The notes: generated from the letters alone by a model not told the origin. DNA of 16,574 nt from UBA4363 sp002393965 (GCA_946542925.1 CAMNLA010000046.1:1-16574); one strand, 5' to 3'. Positions 7,738-15,207 are shown, counted from the first letter of the stretch. Made by a program: numbers and translations.

Positions 7738-9096
7738 CTATTTCAAGGTTGCGATTAGTTCCGGTAAAGTTACCAATGTCTGTTCTCCGCTTTCCATATC
7801 TTTCAGCATGAACTTGTTCTGACGCTTTTCTTCTTCTCCGATAATTGCCGCATACGGAATGCGCTTACTGTCTGCATATCCAAGTTGCTTCTTCATTTTG
7901 GCTGGCGTTGGATATATTTCGGCAGAGATGCCTGCTTCTCTTATTTGTTTGACATACGGAAGTACATATCGAACCTCATCCTCGCCAAAGCATACGAACA
8001 ATACTTTTGTCGTTTCTGCTGTTTCCTTCGGATACAAGTCTAAGGCATTCAGGACATCATAGATCCGATCCGCCCCAAAAGAAATTCCAACACCAGAAAC
8101 ACCCTGCAGGCCAAATACTCCCGTAAGATTATCATAACGACCTCCACCTGAGATACTTCCCATCTCAACTCCCTTAGCCTTTACCTCAAAAATGGCTCCC
8201 GTGTAATAATTCAGACCACGGGCTAACGTCAAGTCTAACTCGATATCTAACTTCAGAGGAATACTTTTCAGATATTCGAAAATTGTCTCCGTCTCTTCTA
8301 TTCCCTTTTTCCCAATTTCTGATGACTGCAGTTCCTCCTTTAGGACTTCCAGTTTCTCTTCATTGCTTCCACTTATTCGGATAATCGGTTGTAACTTTTC
8401 AATGGCTTGCTTCGATACCCCTTTCTCTAATAGCTCAGCATTGACATTGTCCAAACCTATCTTATCCAGCTTGTCAATTGCAACCGTAATATCTACTATT
8501 CTGTTCGTTTCTCCAATAGTTTCTGCAATCCCGGCAAGAATTTTCCGATTGTTGACCTTAAGGACGACATCAATTCCCAATCGGGCAAAAACCTCGTCCT
8601 CAATCTGTATCAACTCCACCTCATTCAGGAGAGAATCACTCCCGACGACATCTGCATCACATTGGAAAAATTCCCGATAACGACCTTTCTGCGGTCGGTC
8701 TGCCCTCCATACGGGCTGTATCTGATAACGCTTAAAGGGCATTGTCAGTTCGCCACTGTGCTGTACAACGTATCGTGCAAATGGAACCGTTAAGTCATAA
8801 CGCAATCCTTTTTCACTGATAGACCGAATCAAACCGACGCTGTCTTTGCGTGTCAACAGTTCCGTGTCAGCTGAAGAAAGATAGTCTCCCGAATTCAGTA
8901 TCTTGAATAAAAGCTTATCACCTTCTTCTCCGTACTTTCCCATCAGGGTGGATAGATTTTCCATTGCTGGCGTCTCTATCTGCTGAAATCCATACAGCTT
9001 ATAAACCCCCTTTATCGTTTCAAAAATATAATTTCGTTTCGCCATCTCCTCTGGCGAGAAATCTCGTGTACCCTTGGGTATCCCTACTTTCTGCAT
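7738..9096 (-). CDS. hisS: histidyl-tRNA synthetase (class II)
   Basis: Encodes 452 residues from the ATG at 9094-9096 (MQKVGIPKGTRDFSP), which matches the usual HisRS N-terminus. The reading frame extends upstream only to a TTG at 9135, which would overlap the waaA stop and add 13 atypical residues, so it is not preferred. The enzyme charges tRNA-His with histidine in the cytoplasm. Visible class II features are motif 2 around R131 (QIQPVWRADRPQKGRYREF, 125-143), the HisRS-specific LARGLNYYTG (291-300, with the conserved arginine R293), GGGRYDNLTG (317-326), and motif 3 GISFGADR (337-344). The C-terminal anticodon-binding domain starts near 360 (VLFVCFG). Length is normal for the family. It follows waaA with 35 bases between, in the same apparent transcription unit, and ends in a strong terminator. 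Confidence 0.97.
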   Translation of the reverse strand: MQKVGIPKGTRDFSPEEMAKRNYIFETIKGVYKLYGFQQIETPAMENLSTLMGKYGEEGDKLLFKILNSGDYLSSADTELLTRKDSVGLIRSISEKGLRYDLTVPFARYVVQHSGELTMPFKRYQIQPVWRADRPQKGRYREFFQCDADVVGSDSLLNEVELIQIEDEVFARLGIDVVLKVNNRKILAGIAETIGETNRIVDITVAIDKLDKIGLDNVNAELLEKGVSKQAIEKLQPIIRISGSNEEKLEVLKEELQSSEIGKKGIEETETIFEYLKSIPLKLDIELDLTLARGLNYYTGAIFEVKAKGVEMGSISGGGRYDNLTGVFGLQGVSGVGISFGADRIYDVLNALDLYPKETAETTKVLFVCFGEDEVRYVLPYVKQIREAGISAEIYPTPAKMKKQLGYADSKRIPYAAIIGEEEKRQNKFMLKDMESGEQTLVTLPELIATLK

Positions 9097-9131
9097 AGAT
9101 AAATGATTTTCTCTGAGTATCGTCTTTTCAA

Positions 9132-10361
9132 TCAAGCGAACAACTCTTTCAGTATCATGTCCGTTGCTCCTCTGTTTTCACTCACATATTGACCTGAACG
9201 CTGACCCTCTGCTGTTCCGTCGGCCAACAACCGGTCCATCACCTTCTCCAGAGACTCATAGTCCCTTATCGAAAACGCTCCCTTGACTTTTATCAAGTCT
9301 TTAGCCTCCTTAAAGGCATGATAATTAGGACCAAATACTACAGGCATTGCATAAACTGCCGCCTCTAACGTATTATGTATGCCGACTCCGAATCCTCCTC
9401 CTACGTATGCCACATGTCCGTAATAATACACGGAGGATAGCATTCCGAAATTGTTTATCAGAAGACACTGTTTGTCTTTGACGGTTTCTTCCGTTGCCTC
9501 GGTATATCGCATTATGGTGTCTGGACTATGCTTTTTCTTCCATTGCTCTTCGATCCAGTTTAGATGCGATTCATTGATCTCGTGCGGTGCAATTAAGAGC
9601 TTCACACCTCGCTTATGAGCATACGCGATGAGCAATTCTTCATCTTTGGGCCAGGAACTGCCTGCTACTATAATACGTGACCCACTGACAAAAGATTCGA
9701 CGACCGGAAGCGCTTTGCGCCTTTGCGCTATTTCAACCACCCTGTCAAACCTTGTATCTCCTGCAACGGATACATTTTGAATCCCGGAGTTCAGGAGCAA
9801 TTCCTTTGATTGCTGATCTTGAACAAAGATACGGCGGAAAAGCTTTAAAAGCCGGGTATAAGACCTTCCATACCACCTGAAGAAAACCTGATTGGGGCGG
9901 AAGTGTGCGGAAACAACATAGACAGGGATATTCTTTGACTTACACCTTCGAAGAAGATTGGGCCAAAACTCGTATTTGACGAAAATGGCTGTTTCGGGCT
10001 GGACGTATCTTACAAAACGGATAGCGTTCGGTAGCGTATCTAATGGAAGATAACAGATATAGTCTGCATGCTTGTATTTCTTCTGAGCTTCATACCCTGA
10101 CGGAGAAAAGAATGTAAGAAGAATCTTACGCTGGGGATATCGTTCCTTTACTCGTTCTATGATCGGACGCGCCTGCTCGAATTCTCCATAGGATGCGGCA
10201 TGAACCCAAAGAATTCCAGTTTTTCCCGCAAGGTTATTTTTCAGATAAGAAAACGATTCTCGCTGTCCTCTATAACGTTTTTTTGCTTTCTCATCAAAGA
10301 AACTTGCAACGAAAATCAAGAATGCATAGACATAAATCCCGATGTTATACAAAAGCCACAT
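9132..10361 (-). CDS. waaA: 3-deoxy-D-manno-octulosonic acid (Kdo) transferase
   Basis: Encodes 409 residues of the GT30 family. The protein transfers Kdo from CMP-Kdo to lipid A precursor, the first step of LPS core assembly, at the inner face of the cytoplasmic membrane. The N-terminus (LLYNIGIYVYAFLIFVASFF, about 3-22) is a membrane anchor. Next come HAASYGEFEQ (54-63), with E60 at the place of the catalytic base, and KYEFWPNLL (129-137). AGDTRFDRV (200-208) and AGSSWPKDE (233-241) follow. The donor-binding C-terminal half has GGGFGVGIHNTLEAAVYAMP (321-340). All family landmarks are present and the length is normal. The gene starts 22 bases after the stop of the upstream PorP-like gene, suggesting co-transcription, and is followed by hisS. 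Bacteroidales lipid A usually carries one Kdo, but the number of residues added cannot be read from the sequence. Confidence 0.95.
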   Translation of the reverse strand: MWLLYNIGIYVYAFLIFVASFFDEKAKKRYRGQRESFSYLKNNLAGKTGILWVHAASYGEFEQARPIIERVKERYPQRKILLTFFSPSGYEAQKKYKHADYICYLPLDTLPNAIRFVRYVQPETAIFVKYEFWPNLLRRCKSKNIPVYVVSAHFRPNQVFFRWYGRSYTRLLKLFRRIFVQDQQSKELLLNSGIQNVSVAGDTRFDRVVEIAQRRKALPVVESFVSGSRIIVAGSSWPKDEELLIAYAHKRGVKLLIAPHEINESHLNWIEEQWKKKHSPDTIMRYTEATEETVKDKQCLLINNFGMLSSVYYYGHVAYVGGGFGVGIHNTLEAAVYAMPVVFGPNYHAFKEAKDLIKVKGAFSIRDYESLEKVMDRLLADGTAEGQRSGQYVSENRGATDMILKELFA

Positions 10362-10383
10362 TTGCTGTCAGGAATACTCGACT

Positions 10384-11331
10384 TTAACGACAGAAACGCT
10401 TTGGTATGCAGAAGGTATATGCCAACATCAATTCATGTGTGCCATAGTTGTGCGATGCCATCTCGTTCAGAGAAAGGTTAAATGCATACGCCAATTGGAA
10501 CTTTCCAAATCGGGCACCCACAATCGGGATCAAAGACAATGGTTGAGCATTCCCCTTGTCCAGACAATGGCGATATGATAATTGTGCCCACCACCCAAAG
10601 TCAAGATCCGAATTATTCTGCATGTATTTCAGATTGAACTCGGCCTGACGGTGCTCTTTCGTATCAATGTTGAAGTTCACAGACGGCTCCAACGTACGCT
10701 CTCTGCTGAAATCAAAATCATATCCCATAAAGAGAAATGCCGTCAGATATTCATCCGTATAACTGTCGCCCAGCATGTCAGGCTGGAACTTGATGATGTT
10801 CGTGGCAGATGCTCCGGCAAAAAAACCATAAGAAACATAATAGACACCGAGATTGACATCTGGCATGAATTCGCCCTCACTGATATTCGCTGGATCATCT
10901 ACGTTCTCTACCTCATCATATTTGAGATATTTCACCCGGGCACTGATTCCGAATGACAACTGACGGTCTAATTCAACTTTCTGACTGTACTTTCCGCCAA
11001 TACTCATCGGGATATGATAGGCAAACGTAAACTGACCTCCTATATAATTGAACTGTGGAGTATGATCATTATAGATATAGCCTCCCAAACCGATGTTCTT
11101 GGAATTCAATCTTGTACGGTAGGAAAGCAGATACGTTGACGGACCGTCAGACCCCAACCAGCTCTGTTTTCCGGTTGCCATCAAATGGGAACATTTGTCT
11201 GCACCCGCGACAGCTGGGTTAATCAAGTAGTAATTAAAATGATATTGGTCGTAGATTGGACGCTGTTGAGCGATGACGCTCACCGCACTGAAACCAAACA
11301 AGGAGACTAATAAAAAAAGGACTTTCTTCAT
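10384..11331 (-). CDS. PorP/SprF family T9SS-associated outer-membrane protein
   Basis: Encodes 315 residues from the ATG at 11329-11331 (MKKVLFLLVSLFGFSAVSVIAQ), a clear signal peptide ending after IAQ. An in-frame ATG at 11364 would put 11 residues ahead of it and is less likely. The mature N-terminus QRPIYDQYHFNYYLINPAVAGADKC is the PorP/SprF signature. The rest alternates short amphipathic strands, such as SFGISARVKYLKY, LGVYYVSYGFFAG and FQLAYAFNLSLN. The near-terminal HELMLAYTFC strand is typical of these outer-membrane barrels. PorP/SprF proteins work with T9SS, either as part of the attachment machinery or as the partner of a surface adhesin. Unlike the copy at 1-156, this one has no adjacent adhesin; it heads the unit with waaA and hisS. 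Whether it is the core PorP or an orphan SprF-type partner cannot be decided here. Confidence 0.88.
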   Translation of the reverse strand: MKKVLFLLVSLFGFSAVSVIAQQRPIYDQYHFNYYLINPAVAGADKCSHLMATGKQSWLGSDGPSTYLLSYRTRLNSKNIGLGGYIYNDHTPQFNYIGGQFTFAYHIPMSIGGKYSQKVELDRQLSFGISARVKYLKYDEVENVDDPANISEGEFMPDVNLGVYYVSYGFFAGASATNIIKFQPDMLGDSYTDEYLTAFLFMGYDFDFSRERTLEPSVNFNIDTKEHRQAEFNLKYMQNNSDLDFGWWAQLSYRHCLDKGNAQPLSLIPIVGARFGKFQLAYAFNLSLNEMASHNYGTHELMLAYTFCIPKRFCR

Positions 11332-11360
11332 AGTATTAAGATTTTCTACAAGAGAATCTC

Positions 11361-11394
11361 GCATACTGCCAAACCTGTTTGTATACTGTCAAAC
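11361..11394. repeat. imperfect 14-bp direct repeat at 20-bp spacing in the porP leader
   Basis: GCATACTGCCAAAC (11361-11374) and GTATACTGTCAAAC (11381-11394) differ only at two C/T positions. They start exactly 20 bases apart, about two helical turns. The junction also forms the dyad CAAAC-CT-GTTTG (11370-11381). The block lies downstream of the predicted porP promoter and upstream of the preferred start codon. It is a candidate operator or leader RNA element. Confidence 0.45.
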
Positions 11395-11429
11395 AATCAG
11401 AGACATACGACATTCTCACCACCTTGTAG

Positions 11430-11447
11430 TTCTATCTCCGGATAGAA
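11430..11447 (-). promoter_or_regulatory. hairpin at the predicted 5' end of the porP-waaA-hisS transcript
   Basis: TTCTATC (11430-11436) and GATAGAA (11441-11447) form a perfect 7-bp stem with a 4-base loop. This is right where the transcript would begin if the -7 box at 11456-11463 is used. It could stabilise the 5' end of the mRNA. There is no T-tract, so it is not a terminator. Confidence 0.3.
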
Positions 11448-11455
11448 TATCGTTG

Positions 11456-11463
11456 CAAAGTTA
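11456..11463 (-). promoter_or_regulatory. -7 element of the porP-waaA-hisS promoter
   Basis: On the minus strand this is TAACTTTG, an exact match to TAnnTTTG. No clean TTTG is found about 20 bases upstream (only a TTTCGG-like sequence near 11485-11490). The predicted leader is about 115 bases, long for this window, and it contains a hairpin and a direct repeat. Confidence 0.5.
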
Positions 11464-11571
11464 AATTTTTTTATGATATTTGAACCGAAATGAGAAAAAA
11501 AATTCGTTTTTTAACATACTAATTTCTGTAAATTACCATGAATACACAGAAATCATATTGTAAAAGTTCCT

Positions 11572-11579
11572 TAAATTTG
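11572..11579 (+). promoter_or_regulatory. -7 element of the coaD promoter
   Basis: TAAATTTG is an exact match to TAnnTTTG, 30 bases before the coaD ATG, giving a leader of about 24 bases. No clear -33 TTTG is present at the expected distance. The 278-base divergent region 11332-11609 otherwise holds the porP leader and AT-rich sequence. Confidence 0.55.
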
Positions 11580-11609
11580 TAAAGCACATTACATATACAA
11601 TAGGTCTTT

Positions 11610-12062
11610 ATGAAAAAAGCTATCTTTCCTGGTTCGTTTGACCCATTTACAATAGGACACTATTCCATCGTACTTAGGGGGTTAAAACTGTTTGACCATA
11701 TCACTATTGGCGTTGGGATCAATCAAGCAAAAAAACAATTCTTCCCGATTGAGAAAAGATTGGATCTGATTCGTCAGGCATTTAAAGACGAAGACCAGAT
11801 AACAGTTAAGGAATATAATATTTTGACCATCGATTTTGCAAAACAGGAAAACGCTGGGTTTATTCTCAGGGGCATACGGAACTTCAACGATTTCGAATAC
11901 GAAAAAAACATTGCGGATATCAATAGAAAAGAAGGTGGAATAGAAACGGTCCTCCTTTTTACTCAACCCGAATACGAGTCCATCTCTTCTACCATTGTGA
12001 GGGACTTTCTGAATTATGACAAAGACGTTTCGTCTTTTATGCCTCCTGGAATCAAACTCTGA
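11610..12062 (+). CDS. coaD: phosphopantetheine adenylyltransferase
   Basis: Encodes 150 residues. The enzyme transfers AMP from ATP to 4'-phosphopantetheine, giving dephospho-CoA, the penultimate step of coenzyme A synthesis in the cytoplasm. The nucleotidyltransferase signature is clear: GSFDPFTIGH (8-17), where TIGH carries the ATP-binding histidine H17. The phosphopantetheine/ATP-contact segment is FILRGIRNFNDFEYE (84-98), and the C-terminal ISSTIVR (125-131) corresponds to the family ISSxxVR motif. The length is slightly short but normal for Bacteroidota (about 150-160). It is the only rightward gene in the middle of the window, divergent from the porP unit and ending at a shared bidirectional terminator. 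Codon use looks AT-rich compared with its neighbours to the right. Confidence 0.96.
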   Translation: MKKAIFPGSFDPFTIGHYSIVLRGLKLFDHITIGVGINQAKKQFFPIEKRLDLIRQAFKDEDQITVKEYNILTIDFAKQENAGFILRGIRNFNDFEYEKNIADINRKEGGIETVLLFTQPEYESISSTIVRDFLNYDKDVSSFMPPGIKL

Positions 12063-12077
12063 TTCTTTTCCCAATTA

Positions 12078-12128
12078 TAAATAAAAAGAAGAGGCTCAGT
12101 AGATTACTGAGCCTCTTCTTTTTATTTA
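12078..12128. terminator. bidirectional terminator between coaD and the barrel gene
   Basis: A perfect 24-bp stem (12078-12101 with 12105-12128) closes a 3-base loop. The core is AAGAGGCTCAGTA, and the base of the stem is A-rich on the left and T-rich on the right. On either strand the GC-rich core is followed by a T-rich run, so it serves both convergent genes: coaD ending at 12062 and the barrel gene ending at 12142. Confidence 0.9.
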
Positions 12129-12141
12129 TGAATATTCTGAA

Positions 12142-12783
12142 TTAGAATCTTCTGAGCTTGGTTACGTCTGCGTTTCTTACGTGATAGCCTTCGTGGCTCC
12201 ATGCTGTGAACTTGTAACGGATGCCAAGGTTGAAGTCATAGAAACCATAAAGACCATAAGGTGGATAAAGTCCTTTATTCTCATTCTCGAAGCCGTAGAT
12301 GTGCTTGCTTGTAACCATCACATAACGTCCTTCCAGATTGATACCCCAGTGCTTGCTGACATTCCATTCTGCAGCAAGACCCAGAGATGTAAGGAACGTC
12401 ATGCAGTCATCTGTATCCTCATAGTTCCATTCACCGCCCCATCCGAGACCGGCACCACCGTTCAGGAAGAAGTTGATCTTTCTGTGAGTAGAGCTCAACA
12501 GGTTGCTCAGGTTGATAGAACCGTAGAGCTGTGTTCCCCAGAATTCGTTCTTAGGACCATTTCCCTTTGGATTGGTCTCGAAGAGCATACCCTCAACACC
12601 GAGTCCGAAGTATGGGCTGAAGCCATATTCCAACTGAGCGCCGTAAGACTGGTTGTAGTCTCCGCCTCTAACCTTAGAGGTTCCGCCCTTGGCCATGATC
12701 GACCAATGGTCATAGTGCTGTGCTGTAGCACCGAATGCAAAAATTGTCAAGAAGACAACTGAAAGAAAAGTAACTTTTTTCAT
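12142..12783 (-). CDS. small outer-membrane beta-barrel protein, function unknown
   Basis: Encodes 213 residues from the ATG at 12781-12783 (MKKVTFLSVVFLTIFAFGATAQ), a clean signal peptide. The frame is open upstream to a TTG at 12903, but that extension covers the promoter candidate and is rejected. The mature protein alternates Gly/aromatic strands: SYGAQLEYGFSPYFGLGVEG, TQLYGSINLSNLL, KINFFLNGGAGLGWGGEW, SLGLAAEWNVSKHWGINLEG, and YGFYDFNLGIRYKF. About eight strands fit an OmpX/OmpW-size barrel (outer-membrane beta-barrel domain families). The C-terminus continues about 20 residues past the last obvious strand (GIRYKF), with a basic end (TKLRRF). It is not a PorP/SprF protein, as it lacks the FNYYLINPAVAG signature. 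No pathway can be assigned. It is monocistronic by its own promoter and terminator. Confidence 0.82.
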   Translation of the reverse strand: MKKVTFLSVVFLTIFAFGATAQHYDHWSIMAKGGTSKVRGGDYNQSYGAQLEYGFSPYFGLGVEGMLFETNPKGNGPKNEFWGTQLYGSINLSNLLSSTHRKINFFLNGGAGLGWGGEWNYEDTDDCMTFLTSLGLAAEWNVSKHWGINLEGRYVMVTSKHIYGFENENKGLYPPYGLYGFYDFNLGIRYKFTAWSHEGYHVRNADVTKLRRF

Positions 12784-12836
12784 GATTTTATTTGAAATTA
12801 TTAATTTCTGAATAGTATGAGAACTTAAAATCGGTG

Positions 12837-12864
12837 CAAAAATAATTATTTTTTTTAAACCAAA
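12837..12864 (-). promoter_or_regulatory. promoter candidate for the beta-barrel gene
   Basis: On the minus strand, TATTTTTG (12844-12837) is an exact TAnnTTTG. A TTTG at 12864-12861 is only 16 bases upstream, closer than usual. The leader would be about 47 bases. The 141-base gap 12784-12924 otherwise holds only AT-rich sequence, and I see no terminator for fcl in it. Confidence 0.5.
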
Positions 12865-12924
12865 ATACACTCTATACTTTTTTCTTGAATATTTTTTTCT
12901 CAATCCATACCTTTTGCCATATGA

Positions 12925-14025
12925 TCATGAGAGTTGGTGATTGATGCAAACCCCTGTTTTATACCATTCGTACAAGCGGTGGATTCCCTCGTCTATCTCA
13001 ACCTTATGATGCCAGCCGAGAGAATGCAACTTACTGACATCCGTCAGCTTACGCATGGTGCCGTCTGGTTTTGTATCATCCCATTTCAACGTACCACGAA
13101 ATCCGATTTCTCTGACTATTTTTTCCGCCACTTCTCTGATGCTCAGTTCTTTTCCTGTTCCTACGTTGATGTGGCAGTTCCGGATCTCTCGGACTCCTTT
13201 TTTATAGGTATCCTCAAAATCTACGTTCAGCAACACATGGACACTGGCATCCGCCATTTCCTCGCTCCAGAGAAACTCTCTCATAGGCTTTCCTGTGCCC
13301 CATAGCGTCACGGAGTCCGATTCGATACCATATTTCTTTAGGATATCCACAATCTCTGTCTGTTCACTTTTCCCATTTACTCCTTCCACTGGTCGCAGAT
13401 CCAGGTCTTTCCGAATCTCAGTCCAGTCATCTTCATTCAGGCATTTGGCCAGATGCACCTTACGGATCATCGCCGGCAGGACATGACTGTTTTCCAGATG
13501 GAAATTATCATTCGGCCCGTATAGATTGGTCGGCATGACAGCTATGTAATTCGTTCCATACTGCAGATTGAAACTCTCACACATCTTGAGTCCTGCGATT
13601 TTCGCTATGGCGTACGGTTCATTGGTATATTCCAGCGGAGAAGTCAACAGGACATCCTCTTTCATTGGTTGCGGCGCTTCACGCGGATAGATACACGTAC
13701 TCCCTAAGAAGAGCAGTTTCTTTACTCCGTGCCGGAAACTCTCACCGATGACATTCTGTTGTATTTGGAGATTCTGGTAAATAAAATCTGCCCGATACCG
13801 AAGATTGGCCATTATCCCGCCCACATGCGCCGCTGCCAGCACCACGGCATCCGGATGTTCCTCGTCGAAGAACGCTCGCACCGCTACGCTGTCCAGCAAG
13901 TCCAGTTCCTGATGACTGCGGCCGACCAGATTCTCATATCCACGCTGCTTCAGGTTGTTCCATATGGCAGAACCCACCAGTCCATGGTGACCGGCAACAT
14001 AAATCTTACTGTCTTTTTTCAACAT
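12925..14025 (-). CDS. fcl: GDP-L-fucose synthase (GDP-4-keto-6-deoxymannose epimerase/reductase)
   Basis: Encodes 366 residues of the short-chain dehydrogenase fold. The enzyme epimerises C3 and C5 of GDP-4-keto-6-deoxy-D-mannose and then reduces C4 with NADPH, giving GDP-L-fucose in the cytoplasm. Visible residues are the dinucleotide-binding GHHGLVG (12-18), AAAHVGG (64-70), catalytic S109 and C111 in LGSTCIYP, YxxxK at Y138-K142 (YAIAK), and H181 in ENSHVLP, the acid/base histidine of the family. An insert around 197-235 (TEIRKDLDLRPVEGVNGKSE) makes it about 45 residues longer than the E. coli enzyme; as far as I recall this is common in Bacteroidota Fcl. It starts 14 bases after the gmd stop, so the two form an operon performing consecutive steps. 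Confidence 0.96.
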   Translation of the reverse strand: MLKKDSKIYVAGHHGLVGSAIWNNLKQRGYENLVGRSHQELDLLDSVAVRAFFDEEHPDAVVLAAAHVGGIMANLRYRADFIYQNLQIQQNVIGESFRHGVKKLLFLGSTCIYPREAPQPMKEDVLLTSPLEYTNEPYAIAKIAGLKMCESFNLQYGTNYIAVMPTNLYGPNDNFHLENSHVLPAMIRKVHLAKCLNEDDWTEIRKDLDLRPVEGVNGKSEQTEIVDILKKYGIESDSVTLWGTGKPMREFLWSEEMADASVHVLLNVDFEDTYKKGVREIRNCHINVGTGKELSIREVAEKIVREIGFRGTLKWDDTKPDGTMRKLTDVSKLHSLGWHHKVEIDEGIHRLYEWYKTGVCINHQLS

Positions 14026-14039
14026 GATTATTTCTCTCC

Positions 14040-15125
14040 TTACTCTGCGACCTGAGCCTTCAAGTACAGTTTCTTGACAAACGTCATGTCATGCTTTACC
14101 ATGATTTTCACCAATTCGGCAAAAGGCGTCTTCACCGGATTCCATCCCAATTGATTCTTCGCTTTTGTTGGGTCGCCCAGCAACTGATCCACCTCACACG
14201 GACGGAAATACTTCGGATCCACTTCCACCAATACCTTTCCCGACTCCTTGTCTATGCCTTTTTCCTCAACTCCGCTACCTTCCCATCTCAGTTCGATGCC
14301 CGCTTCACGGAATGCCAGCGTACAGAATTCTCTCACCGTATGCATCTCTCCCGTTGCAATTACGAAATCCTCCGGCTCATCCTGCTGCAGGATAAGCCAC
14401 ATACATTCCACGTAGTCCTTTGCATAACCCCAGTCTCGGCGGGCATCCAGATTACCTAAATACAATTTGTCCTGATATCCTTGGGCAATGCGGCAGGCAG
14501 CCAGCGTAATCTTGCGAGTCACGAAATTCTCGCCTCGTCGTTCGCTTTCGTGATTGAACAGGATGCCGTTCACGGCAAACATTCCATAACTCTCTCGATA
14601 GTTCTTCACTATCCAGAACCCGTATTGTTTGGCCACTCCGTAAGGCGAACGGGGATAAAAGGGTGTCGTCTCCTTTTGCGGCACTTCCTGCACCTTGCCG
14701 TACAACTCCGAGGTCGATGCCTGATAGATTTTGCACATTTTGTCCAGACCGCAGATTCGAACGGCCTCCAGCAGACGGAGAACACCTATCGCATCGTCCT
14801 CCGCCGTATATTCCGGCACGTCAAAGGATACCTTCACATGACTCTGGGCTGCCAGATTGTAGATTTCCGTAGGCTTCACCTCGCTGATGATTCGCACCAA
14901 GGAACTGCTGTCCGTCATGTCACCCCAATGCAGGTTCACGAGACGAGACCTTTTCATGTCTCGCACCCATTCGTCCAGATACAGGTGTTCGATTCTTCCT
15001 GTATTGAAGGACGATGAACGCCTCAGCACTCCATGCACATCATACCCCTTTTCTATCAGGAATTCAGCCAGATAGGAACCGTCCTGTCCGGTAATTCCAG
15101 TTATCAGAGCCACGTTTCTTGCCAT
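14040..15125 (-). CDS. gmd: GDP-mannose 4,6-dehydratase
   Basis: Encodes 361 residues. The enzyme converts GDP-D-mannose to GDP-4-keto-6-deoxy-D-mannose, the committed step towards GDP-L-fucose (also GDP-rhamnose and related sugars in other bacteria). The NADP-binding GITGQDG (10-16) is at the N-terminus, with the RRSSSFNTGRIEHLY segment (35-49) typical of Gmd. Catalytic residues are T138 and E140 (STSELYG) with Y162 and K166 (YGVAK). NHESERRGENFVTRKI, near 190-205, is the conserved substrate-binding stretch. Length is normal. It heads a two-gene operon with fcl, with an exact -7 promoter element just upstream. Base composition is clearly richer in GC than the left half of the window. Confidence 0.97.
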   Translation of the reverse strand: MARNVALITGITGQDGSYLAEFLIEKGYDVHGVLRRSSSFNTGRIEHLYLDEWVRDMKRSRLVNLHWGDMTDSSSLVRIISEVKPTEIYNLAAQSHVKVSFDVPEYTAEDDAIGVLRLLEAVRICGLDKMCKIYQASTSELYGKVQEVPQKETTPFYPRSPYGVAKQYGFWIVKNYRESYGMFAVNGILFNHESERRGENFVTRKITLAACRIAQGYQDKLYLGNLDARRDWGYAKDYVECMWLILQQDEPEDFVIATGEMHTVREFCTLAFREAGIELRWEGSGVEEKGIDKESGKVLVEVDPKYFRPCEVDQLLGDPTKAKNQLGWNPVKTPFAELVKIMVKHDMTFVKKLYLKAQVAE

Positions 15126-15148
15126 ACTCTTTTCTGATTATGTTTCTA

Positions 15149-15156
15149 CAAATATA
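15149..15156 (-). promoter_or_regulatory. -7 element of the gmd-fcl promoter
   Basis: On the minus strand this is TATATTTG, an exact TAnnTTTG, giving a leader of only about 17 bases. No TTTG sits at the expected -33 distance. The divergent 108-base region 15126-15233 also holds the manA promoter candidate. Confidence 0.5.
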
Positions 15157-15199
15157 AGAATAAAACAAACGAAAACGGTCTATTACGGAAAATCTTGAC

Positions 15200-15207
15200 T
15201 ACATTTG
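15200..15207 (+). promoter_or_regulatory. -7 element of the manA promoter
   Basis: TACATTTG is an exact TAnnTTTG, 26 bases before the ATG at 15234, giving a leader of about 20 bases. It lies inside the upstream extension of the manA frame, which opens with a TTG at 15195, and so argues for the ATG start. It is 43 bases from the opposing gmd element, so the two promoters are nearly back to back. Confidence 0.5.

Noticed and set aside
9097..9135. Upstream extension of hisS to a TTG overlapping the waaA stop, suggesting translational coupling.
   Set aside because: The codon is TTG rather than ATG, and the ATG at 9096 gives the family-standard N-terminus. The added residues have no counterpart in HisRS.
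12181..12762. A 193-codon open frame on the plus strand opposite the beta-barrel gene.
   Set aside because: The minus-strand protein has a signal peptide, promoter and terminator that fit; the plus-strand frame has none of these and no recognisable domain.
12784..12903. A 40-residue N-terminal extension of the beta-barrel protein.
   Set aside because: It begins at TTG, covers the exact TAnnTTTG element, is extremely AT-rich, and would bury the signal peptide.
14481..15017. A 178-codon open frame on the plus strand opposite gmd.
   Set aside because: It is antisense to the conserved Gmd catalytic region, and its composition (many His, Arg, Leu) is typical of a complementary-strand shadow.
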